Part shown: one piece after another, positions 38,301 through 47,672 of the stretch
Numbering within the stretch: position 1 is the first letter of the stretch
Layout: each line of letters opens with the position of its first letter
Assembly (NCBI RefSeq): GCF_028453695.1
Contig: NC_135776.1
Location: 9,370,663-9,434,662 of the forward strand
Source: Augochlora pura
Taxonomy: Eukaryota; Arthropoda; Insecta; Hymenoptera; Halictidae
Length of the DNA: 64,000 nt
Direction: 5' to 3'
Translations under genes and position numbers: made by a program
The notes under the pieces: model-generated
Databases searched by the model: none
What the model was told of the DNA's origin: nothing
The model's input: only the letters and a program-made list of their open reading frames with translations

Positions 38301-39546
38301 TCGTCGCGAAGTGGAACTTTTCTTGGCAGAGATCGCACACTTTCTCGTTACCCTCGAATCTGAAACGTTCCAAATGATCGATCAGAAATTATTGTGGTAA
38401 TCGTTCCAACGTTTTATTTATAATAAACTTTTATTCAAATATAGTTTTCGATTGTCGGAAGTTTAATGCAAAAATTGATTATGTTCGTTTTTTAATCATA
38501 TTACTGAGAAGTCGACCAAGTTAACTTCGATTTGTAGGTAATAATTAAGTAATACTAAAGCTGTCATGGTCGAGGTAATAGGCTTTTTATTTTAAGGTTT
38601 TATGAACCTGTAATGATTATTAATTATAGTAATTGTTATAATATAATATGATTTTTATTATTATAAAGGAATTGCTACCACGGTCAAAGTAATCGGTCTC
38701 TTATTTTGAAATTGTATATATCTGTAATTATTATTATATAAATTAATTGTTATAATTTAATACAATTTTTATAACCATTACTGCAAAGTAATTATTATTA
38801 ATACCTATTTAAATAATACTAAAGCTCCCACGGTCAACGTAATCAATTTATTATTATCAAATTGTATGAACTTGTAATTATTATCCTATGAATTAATTAA
38901 TGTAATTTAATATAATTATTATTATTATTACTGTAAAGTAATTATTATTAATATCCAATTAAATAATTTTAAAGTTACCACGGTCGAAGTAATGAATTTC
39001 TTATTTTCATATATTATAAACCTGTAATTATTATTATATAAATTAATTGCTACAATTTAATATAGTAATTAATATTATTGTAAAGTAACTACTATTAATA
39101 TTTAATTAAAACTGTAAAAGATTGCAATTAATTCTGTGAACTAACTTTTATAATACTACCTACTATCGCTGTTCGAATCGTTTTTCTTTATATTTTTCGT
39201 TTAAGACATATTAAAAGATAAAATAAAAGAATAACAGAAAGTATTTTCATACAGTAGTGACGTTGGTTATTTGATGTAGAATCCAACTCAAAGTATATAT
39301 ACGATAATCTTATTATGGTAACTAATAAATCTTATTGTAGTATCTAATAATCATATTATGGTAGAACTAATTAATCTTATTATGATATAACTAATCTGAT
39401 TATGTCAAAGTAATTAATCTGATTACGGTATGTAAAAAATAATGTAAAAAAAAACTTACTTTTGTCCTGGATCCAGAAGAACCTCTACGCTCTTGATTCT
39501 GAACTCGTCACAATCCGCGAGCTTGTCGTGATTAGCGATCCAGTGG
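35400..39546 (-). CDS. C2H2 zinc-finger unit A, three exons, 5' end not found
   Basis: Predicted nuclear DNA-binding protein. Exons in transcript order: 39546-39460, 38359-37961 and 35916-35400, about 333 aa. Ten zinc fingers. The fifth is split by the last intron: its CNAC half and start of the helix are in the middle exon and the remainder, with SLKEHNRLYH, in the last; the phase-2 junction restores C-x2-C-x12-H-x4-H exactly. The last finger ends HMKSC, a C2HC variant, immediately before the stop. Linkers are TGEKP-like only in the last four fingers. There is no ATG before the second finger and the first exon is entered by a phase-2 acceptor, so the start lies upstream and was not found. 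Introns carry 37-, 150- and 198-bp tandem repeats. Confidence 0.82.
36071..36968. mobile_element. TTAA-flanked element with a nested insertion, in a unit A intron
   Basis: Outer ends TTAACCCTTAGGGCTC and GACCCCTAAGGGTTAA are inverted repeats with TTAA borders. A second TTAA element (36266-36778) lies inside. The right part has three imperfect units of about 43 bp (36846-36968), each beginning with the palindrome ACGCATATATGCGT or a variant. Confidence 0.68.
36266..36778. mobile_element. Nested TTAA-flanked element, about 510 bp
   Basis: Ends TTAACCCTTAAATGCATGAA and CTCTATGCATTTAAGGGTTAA-type are inverted repeats; both borders are TTAA. Subterminal TGATTCATTTTTGG motifs recur at 36401 and 36741. 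No transposase reading frame. Confidence 0.7.
37449..37770. repeat. Two tandem copies of a 198-bp unit in a unit A intron
   Basis: The segment beginning AAATTCTTCA at 37454 recurs at 37652. Both copies share CACAATTTATTAATATAAAA and an ATAATCTTTGTT stretch. The second copy is truncated. Confidence 0.72.
37829..37955. repeat. 37-bp minisatellite next to a donor splice site
   Basis: Units with ATCAAATAGAAAGCC start at 37833, 37870 and 37907 (spacing 37), plus a partial unit reaching the donor of the exon ending at 37961. The intron therefore begins almost directly with repeat sequence. Confidence 0.85.
38530..39120. repeat. 150-bp tandem satellite in a unit A intron
   Basis: The landmark CACGGTC-AAGTAAT occurs at about 38567 (variant), 38681, 38831 and 38981; the last three are exactly 150 bases apart. 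Between landmarks lies AT-rich sequence with GTAAAGTAATTATTATTAAT near each unit end. Confidence 0.82.
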
Positions 39547-40494
39547 CTGGAATGAGGGATCCTTCATTGATAAACAATACACATTTACAATAAGCATCAT
39601 GAATGCTTTAGAAAGTGGTAAACAATATATTACGTATACGCATGTACCATCGTTAAAAATTACCTGTTGGAAACAAAACGAAAGATTTAGGTGGCAATGA
39701 TAAAAGACGATTAATAAATTAATCGCAAACGATTGTTTTTGTAATATTACAATTGATTATTTATGTAATATTACAATTTTTTGGATTTGGAAAAAATAGA
39801 GAGGAAATTGGATTTAATAGTTTTTGCAAGAAAACAACGAGAAATCTGCATTATTTATTATTGGTAAAAATGATTGACTTATGGAGATAAGTTGTAATAC
39901 GAAAGTATGACTATGTAATGTTTTTATTAATTATAGTATACAATATGTTAACGATAGTGTAAAGATAACATAGTTTTTCACATTTCTTAAAATCTCGAAA
40001 TTTGTTGATTACTGCTTGACTTTTTTATTTTATATGATTGTTCAAGTTTTGTATTTACTATGGTCCCAAAATTATAACGACTATCATACTAACGGTGTAA
40101 AATATGTAGTCTATGGTATTATTTTAATTGCAACAATCAGACCAATATGTTAAACAAATTTTCACTTATGAAAACTTAGAAATGAAACATGTAAGTCATT
40201 ATTTTTATTACTACAATATATATTACTATATACATTATTATTAATATATATTGCTAGTGTATATTTCTATAATAGAAACGATGACTTAACTTCTTTATTT
40301 CTAATTTTGTATACTCGAATTTTATAATTATATATATTCTCTCTTTTTCAAGAGACGTCGGCAGCTATAAAGGCGAGGCTCGAGGAATCGTCTCTTGTCT
40401 ACTCTAAATGTCACATAACCTAGACATCCATGCAAACAATACTGCATAGTGTACATCAAGCTATTGTAGAAGACACATTTCATCGTCGGTCGCA
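39547..40494. other. Spacer between zinc-finger units A and B
   Basis: AT-rich; no upstream coding exon for unit A could be found here. The part at 40245-40340 is duplicated at 42770-42865, on the other side of unit B. AATAAA on the minus strand at 40299-40294 is a candidate polyadenylation signal for unit B. Confidence 0.5.
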
Positions 40495-41419
40495 TCAAGT
40501 CTCAAGCTGCGGCTTCCCGTGTATCTTCCGGTGCTTTTTGAGGAAACTCCCGGAAACGAAACCCTTGCCGCAGTCGTCGCACTGATAGGTCCTCTCTCCC
40601 GAATGATACCGTAGATGCAAAATCAGAGATGTCCTCTGAGTGAACCCTCTGCCGCACTGCGAGCAGACGTGCGGCTTTTCGCCAGTGTGTATCCGGTGGT
40701 GAATGCTGAGATTCTCTTTGCTAGCGAACTCTTTGCCGCAGAGATTGCACATGGCGACCTTCTCGTTCACGTGGCCGCGGCGGTGCGCCATCAGCCTCCT
40801 TTTCGAGGATAGCACAGCGCCGCACAGGTCGCACAGGTGTTCGCTCTTCTGGCAGAAGCCGTGCTGTTTCTTCAAGTGTCTTCCCAGCAACAGCTTCTGC
40901 GCGAAGCTCGCCAAGCAGATGCTGCAGACGTGCTTCTGCACCGCCTCGCTCTTCGCGGAGTCGACCGGCAGGACGCTCGCGTGCTGCAGCCTCAGATGCG
41001 CCATCAGGTTCTTCTTGTAAGGATAAGACTTGCTGCAATGCTCGCACCTATACATCTGCTTCCTGGTGTGCGCGTTCATGTGCTCCAAGTACTCCGTTCG
41101 CAGGAAGAAGCCTTTCTGGCACTCCTTGCACTCGAACGAGTACTCCTTCGCGTGTCTTCTACGGTGGCACTCGAGGTTCGATTTCTGGTTCGACCTATAG
41201 TCGCACAAGTCGCAAGCGAATCGCTTCAATCCTGTGTGGATCAGCTTGTGTCGCGCAATGTTCATCGGACTTCTGAACGTCTTCCCGCATTCGTCGCAGC
41301 TGAAGGCTTTGTCGATGCCGTGCAAGTTCTTCAGATGCTCGACGAGCTTCCTGGTGTGGCAGAAACAGGCGCCGCACTTCACGCATTCGTGGATCGCTCG
41401 GGACGTTGATCTCCGCATT
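40495..41419 (-). CDS. C2H2 zinc-finger unit B, ten fingers, terminal exon
   Basis: Predicted nuclear DNA-binding protein. One exon entered by a TTTCAG acceptor at 41420, in the same phase as the other units; the ATG begins one base into the exon, so the 307 aa could be complete if the upstream exon is non-coding. Ten C2H2 fingers occupy almost the whole protein, from about residue 11 to the end. TGEKP-like linkers occur only among the last three fingers; earlier links are irregular. The short tail GKPQLET differs from the proline-rich tail of units C-F, so B is a more distant relative. A broken mariner lies only about 100 bases upstream of the acceptor. Confidence 0.85.
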
Positions 41420-41516
41420 CTGAAACAAGGGCGTTGATTTATTAATTCAGATTTTAGGATTCAGACATTCCTATGAATAAGTTAGATTCAGACTTCACAT
41501 TTTTCGGAGGGTTGTA

Positions 41517-42330
41517 TTGGGGTGTCCATAAAGTCCTTCCGCGCCACGCTATGTATCACTTCTAGAGTATGCTTGATGAAAATTCGCGATTTAGTGGATG
41601 ACCCTACATTCTCAGGACAACGGTATAGAATCACTTAATCAAGATGAGATGTGTGAACCGGTATGAAGTTTCGGTTTCAAAACAATTGACAAAGACCGAT
41701 CGTATGAACCGCGTCTCTACGTGCGATTTGCTTCTTCAGCGACACGAAACAAATAATTTTTTAAAGTGCCATGTCAATGGAAACTTCCACCGTTGCAAAG
41801 CCAGGACTTCGTCCGAAGAAGGTTCTTCTGTGCATTTGGTGGGACTGGAAAGGTGTAGTGTATTGGATACCCCTTCCACAAGGTGAAACGATCGACTCTG
41901 CAAAATATTGCAATCAAGTAAATAAACTGAAAGCCGCCATAGCCAATAAACGGGCAGAATTGGCGAACCGACGAGGTGTCGTTTTTCATCGCGACAACGC
42001 AAGACCGCCATGTTGCGTTGGCAGTAAGACAGAACTCTTCCAGTTTGATTGGTACGTTCTACCTGATCCTCCTAACTCCCCAGAACTTGCCCCATCCGAT
42101 TATTACTTGTTTCACTCCTTAAAAAATTCCCTCCGCGATAAATGTGAGAAATAAAAACGCAGCACGATGAATATTTTCCAAGTAAGTCTGAACTGATTTA
42201 TAAAGAGAGCATAACGAGGCTTCTTGAGAGATGGAAGAAGGTAATAGTATAAATAAAGCAACCTTAAACAACAAATATCATCTATTGATTTCGCACTAAA
42301 GAAAGGTAAATAACTTGTGGGGCACCCTAA
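41517..42330 (+). mobile_element. Internally deleted mariner-family transposon
   Basis: About 815 bp against the usual 1.3 kb. The left end TTGGGGTGTCCATAAAGTCC follows a TA; the right end GTGGGGCACCCTAA is its imperfect inverted repeat. Frame 41644-41886 shows the region with STCDLLLQRHE; frame 41771-42154 shows WWDWKGVVY, then the second and third catalytic Asp in FHRDNARPP and LAPSDYYLF. The segment with the first Asp (TGDEKW) is deleted and the N-terminal helix-turn-helix is lost, so it cannot be active. Confidence 0.88.
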
Positions 42331-43257
42331 TGCTATGAATAGTTGAGGGACTTTTGATGAAGAGTCTATTTGATAAGGAAAGATAAATATCATGTTTTAC
42401 AGGTGATTATATATGTATATGGGGGTTAAGTATGGTATAATAATGTCTGCATTAATTTTGTAGATATGGAATTGTAAGTTTATGTTTAGTGTAGAGAAGG
42501 CATGACTCGTCGAGCCTCGTATTTCCTTTTACAGTTGCCGACATCTTGTGGAAGAAGAGAGAGAGAGAGAAAAAAAGAGAGAGACGCTTTTGAGAGACTC
42601 GGGGAGAATGACTATACCTAAAAAGGCACAGCCAGCATGTCAGTGTACATTGTTATAATAAAATAATAATATATATATAGTATATATTATAATATATTTT
42701 AATAATAAAATATATATAAATAATATACTGTAATAATATATACAACTAATAATAATATGTATAATAACACATATTGCTAGTGTATATTGCTGTAATAAAA
42801 ATGATGACTGAACCATTTTACTTCTAATTTTTTATACGTGAAAATTCGTATAATACATTGATCAGACTGCTCCAATTGAAATCTCTATTTATCAAATCAT
42901 GTTCTAATATTCATGATTTAACTAATAACCGAACCCTTCTGCAACTAACGTTTCATCCTATTTATAACAAAGTGATTGCCAATGCGAAACGTGTTGCCAT
43001 AATGCAGACCCTCGTGTCTTCCCTTGTGTAGGCTCAATTTATTGTTGATGTATTTTTATAGACACGCGTATATTTAGATCAATATTTAAAATACTTTTGT
43101 TTTTTAAATATAACACTACGGAAATTGATCTCGTTACAGAGAAAAGCAGCAACTTTGAGAATTTGTTATTATGGAAACAAAATGTGAGGTATTAATAATT
43201 TATAGCGGACAGATTTATACACGGACGAATAACAAAAGAGAATCATGCGGAAAGAAT

Positions 43258-43393
43258 AATTTATGTTTTTATTTATAGAGTAATTTATTTTTGAATTAGT
43301 TTAGTCGTATCAAGGCAGCTGCCATAAGATTGTGCCTTTGTGGAGTTTAGCCTGATTCAGGCGTAAATTACTCTATAAATAGAAACGTAAATT
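43258..43393. mobile_element. 136-bp MITE
   Basis: Arms of about 30 bases (AATTTATGTTTTTATTTATA on the left; TATAAATAGAAACGTAAATT on the right) are inverted repeats with about 27 matches. No coding capacity. Confidence 0.75.
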
Positions 43394-43479
43394 TTAATGT
43401 TGTAATTCAATTATTATGCAAATAGTAGCCCTGAGATTGTTACTAGATTAATTATGGGAGTATTGATTACAATTGGGAG

Positions 43480-43990
43480 CAAGATTGATATATTCTATAG
43501 AAAATAAAATGTGGAAGGTTGCAGTTACCAGGTTGAACATTGCAATCCACTTCTTATTTTATTGTAATTAATATACTATAATAATATATAATATGTAATC
43601 GTAACAATATTATTATTATATTAACAAAATTTACATTGCAAGATTCACACTCGAGAAACACGTACATTTTTAACCCTTTGAGGCACCAGTCAACATTAAT
43701 ATATAATATTTCTGTTACGTTCGATGACTTTTCTATCTTATACAAAGTCTGTCTTCGTGCGTCAGTCCAGAAACTGCTATCTCCCCTTCTCGGACTGGGC
43801 CCGTGTTTGTGTATGCATATTAAAAACCACTGTGCCTAATCGCAGGAAAATCGTGGGATCCCGGACACATGGCCACGTTTGGCCGCCTTGTTTTTAACAA
43901 TTTTCGGGGTATAAAAGGGCCACAATATTCCTCGATGTCGGGCAGTACATCAGCAAAGTCAGCAGGATATAGATTGTATGTTTGAATCTC
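43480..43990. repeat. Inverted-repeat arm 1, LTR-like
   Basis: Matches the reverse complement of 50640-51375 across several blocks, including ACCAGGTTGAACATTGCAAT, a TTTACATTGCAAGATTC block and GGAAAATCGTGGGA. It includes a TATA box in GGGGTATAAAAGG followed by CAGCAAAGTCAG, as in retroviral-type LTR promoters. Could be a solo LTR or a duplicated segment. Confidence 0.65.
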
Positions 43991-45504
43991 AATTTAAGCT
44001 GTTGGGCTGTACGAACCCCCGCATTTCTCAGTGCGTCAAAACCGTGAGTGCAAAACTTAGGTACCGCGATACACAATCAACCATTTGTAATAGTCTTTGT
44101 TTTCCTGTAATATATTTCTAGTAGTTTTATATCGAAACTTAGGGTCAATTTTATTCATAATCCACATCCTATTCCCAGCAGCTAGTAGCAGAACCACCAC
44201 GGTGCACCTTTGCCGCTTGAGGTGCACCGACTCAAAGAGTTACGAGGCCAAGAACAATCACATATACCTATCCCCCTGCAGGTCCCGACGGTGAAACAAT
44301 CGACGGCTCGTCCACGCCTTTCTTTCATCGTGGGTTCTGGCGGTGAAACACACGTCGGCTCTTCCACAATTAATAGATCTCCTTTTTCTTAAAATACCAC
44401 AACGAAACCTCGGTCACGCAAGTTACTGTCGAACCTTCCCACTTGCCCTCGGCTAGTTAACATTCCAATGAAATTCTCACACTATAAAATCTGTTTATTT
44501 TTTTTTTAATTGTCAAACTATAATTGTTAAGTAGACTTAATTTCGCATACATAAATTACAGCAATAAGTTATATAAAATATATAGATACCATAAGTCGCA
44601 CAGAATAGTTCTACATTTGGAGATGAAATGGTGTCAAGTTTTAAGAGTTAAGTATAATATAATACATATTGAAAATAATATAACGTATATTAAGTATAAT
44701 GTAATATCTATGTATAACATATTATAATATATATTAAGTGTAATATACTATATCATATTTAAAATAAATTGTGCTATAAGACATTTCAAATAGTTAATGA
44801 TTTGTAGTTAAAATGGCGTCGACTGCAAAGGGTTAACATATTAAATTTATATATAACAATAATTTCCTACCGTTTTATTCATTCCTTTTTCTTACACATT
44901 AAGTAAAACTATAAATTCTTGTACAAGGTAACATTTCAACTTATTTATAACAAAGTGATCGCCGACGGGAGGCGTCATGCATAATGCAGACCCTCATTTT
45001 CCTCCCGTAAAATAAAGTTATTACTAAGGTATTTATAAACATACGCATATTTAGATTATTTATTATTTAAAAAACATTTGTTTAAATATAACATTAAGGA
45101 AACTTATAAAGCGACACACACGAAAACATCAACTCTAAAACCGTGTTATTTTCGCGATGACTATAGATTAAATCTATAACAAAATATAAGATATTAAACC
45201 TTTACACTCGAGTGGTGTTAGTGCCAAGCAAAAGAGTCGTGTGTACCGGAGAAAAATGTACAAGTTAGTTTGATGTAATCTGATAAAGTTTCGGAAATAA
45301 ATTGCAAGAATTTTGTAAAAAAAGAGGGAGTAGACATAACAAATGAAATTGTTGTCCAGTAAGAATATTAGGAAAACAATATTTGGAATTGGAAATTTTG
45401 GAAAACAAAATGGAATTTTCTTGAAAAAAACCTTATTCCATATTTTTCCATGTTCTTTTACGAGGCCTGTAACTCCCTGATGCCTGTTTATACACATCTC
45501 TCAA

Positions 45505-45895
45505 GAACACCTTGTATTTACATAATTATTGTAAAGGTTGCACTAAAAGCGATTTGCGATCGAGAAATGAAAGATTCCTCAGGTTATTTCAAGCAACTTT
45601 TTCCTTTACAACAATCTTCTCCGACGCATCGTGAACGAGTTATTAACAAAAAACAATGACCAATGAGAGGCGAGCTCTGCTGACGCAAAGTAGCCGAGCC
45701 AATAACCATGACTAGGCGTCGTCTGCTCGTTAGTTCGATCGCCTTACGTCAGCCGATCTCGCCTGTCATTGGTCATGGTATTTCGTTAATATCTCGCAAA
45801 CAAAGCCTCATAGAACATTTTCGCAAAGGAAAAAGTTGCTGCAAATCACCTGAGGAACCCTCCAGTTTTGATTGCGAGGCACATCCTGTACAAAT
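45505..45895. mobile_element. Foldback/palindromic repeat, copy 2
   Basis: Outer ends near CACCTTGTAT and ATCCTGTAC, inner arms with AACGAGTTATTAAC and the opposing CATTGGTCATGGTATTTCGT, around a GC-rich centre. Same family as copies 1, 3, 4 and 5. Confidence 0.8.
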
Positions 45896-46052
45896 ACATC
45901 GTAAAAAACTAGTTCAATTCAATAAAAAGAAAACGTACACAAAAAGCTGCACTCAAATTAGGAAACCCGTACATATCTCAATGATTGTTGGTCAAATTAC
46001 AGTATTGATATATTTCAAACTGATTTGTCTTGAAAACAATAATCTATCTTGA

Positions 46053-46058
46053 TTTATT
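46053..46058 (-). promoter_or_regulatory. Candidate polyadenylation signal of unit C
   Basis: AATAAA on the minus strand 66 bases past the unit C stop. Comparable signals sit 122 bases past the unit D stop (51560-51555) and 101 bases past the unit E stop (55072-55067), so each unit appears to have its own 3' end. Confidence 0.45.
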
Positions 46059-46974
46059 TTAAAAAGAAGCCAGAACGCTAAGCAATGGAGCTGTTTACAA
46101 ATTCTTGTAATCGCAACACGGAATTAATTAGCGTCGTTGGACATCATCTTCGCATGCCGGCACATCTCGAGGAAGTCTTTGACTAACTTCTTGACCGATA
46201 CCGGCGGCAGAGGTGGCTGCGGTCCGGGATGATACTTCGTTCGATGTTGGCGCAGGCCCACTATCTGTGAGAAACTCTTCTTGCAAACGTTGCAGACGTA
46301 CGGCTTTATGCCGGAGTGGGCGAGTAGGTGTAACCGCAAGGCGCCGGGCCTTTCGAACATCTTCTGGCAAAGGGGGCACGTGGTGCGCCTTTTGTCGTTG
46401 TGCTTCAGCAGGTGACGCGGAATGCTACAATGTTGGATCTGTTGGCCGCATTCCGGACAGGTCACGGATGACCTCTTCGCCGTGTTCGAGTGCCACCGCA
46501 TGTGCCGTTTCAGAGATTTCTGGGACTCCAGGGTGCGCTTGCATTTCTGGCATTGGTGCGGCTGGTTCTCGCCGTGCTTCTTCTTTATGTGAATCACGAG
46601 GCTTTTGTCGGTCTTGAACACAGCGCCGCAGATGAAACACTTTGTGATCGAGTGCTCCTGAAACATGTGGTTCATCATGTCGCTCCTCACCTTGAACTCC
46701 CTGGGGCAATACTCGCAGATGTAGGCGTATGCGTCCATGTGTTCGCGGAGAACGTGTTCAAATAATGTCGTCTTATCCTGGGTTTCAATGTCGCACAGGG
46801 TGCAATAGAACTGGGGCCTTAGCACGGGTGCGACGTCGAGCACCTTGCGCTTTACTTGAATAGGTAACATCATCTTAGCGTTAGTATGGAAGGATGCCCA
46901 TGTGGTGGACCTCGATTTTACGATTTTGATTACGATGGGTCTTTTCAAGACGATCGTGGGTAAATACTTAATGA

Positions 46975-47290
46975 TACATGTTAAATATTAGCTTTAAATG
47001 TGGTATAATGTTACATGTAAATATAGTGTAATACTAGGTGTAAATATGGTGTAATATTAGGTGTAAATGTACAATATTAAGTGTAAATATTGTATAATGG
47101 AAGGTGTAAATGTAGTATATTAAGTGTAAATATAGTGTAATGTTAGGTATAAACATAGTATAATATTAATGCAATGTTAAGTGTAAATATTGTATAATAT
47201 TAGATGTAAATATTATATAATATTAGCTGTAAATATGTTATAATAATGCATATAAGAATAGTATAATATTAAGAATCAATATAAGTATAT
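46975..47290. repeat. Degenerate TGTAAATATAGTATAATATTAGG tandem repeat
   Basis: Units of about 18-22 bp with variable length occupy the inserted segment of unit C, next to the foldback element. Confidence 0.7.
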
Positions 47291-47346
47291 AAACAATACT
47301 TTAAAATTATAAAAAATTATACAAAGTATTGCAAAAAACACTCGAA

Positions 47347-47672
47347 AAGTCAGAGGTTCCTGTTGTCATTTCAAGTAACTTTTTCCTTTACGAAAATGTT
47401 CTTCAAGCCTTTGTTAACGAGTTATTAACGAAAAACACTGACCAATGAGGTGCACGCTTAGCCAACACGTGGTGGTCGAGCCAATCGGCGAAACTAGACT
47501 CCGCCCACTCTTCGATTCGACCACCACGCGCCAGTTGACCTCGCCTCTCATTGGTCATCGTTTTTCGTTAATAACTCATTAACAAAGCCATGCAGACAAT
47601 TTTTATAAAAGAAAAAATTGCTTTAAATCATCTCAGGAACCTTTTATTTCCGTTTGAGACATCCTGTCCATT
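47347..47672. mobile_element. Foldback/palindromic repeat, copy 3, inside unit C
   Basis: Arms GAGTTATTAACGAAAAAC and GTTTTTCGTTAATAACTC with outer GGTTCCTG and CTCAGGAACC. It lies between the two halves of unit C, interrupting what is continuous coding sequence in paralogs D, E and F. Confidence 0.85.

Larger units (their letters stand above)
41420..46123. other. Repeat-filled spacer between units B and C
   Basis: No exon seen. Holds the mariner (41517), a GA-rich simple repeat at about 42555-42592, a MITE (43258), one arm of a large inverted repeat (43480-43990), a foldback element (45505), and duplicated segments: 42955-43200 resembles 44935-45200 in direct orientation. Confidence 0.6.

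Noticed and set aside
37829..39120. Regular repeats considered as a CRISPR array
   Set aside because: Units are contiguous tandem repeats without unique spacers, in a eukaryotic intron.
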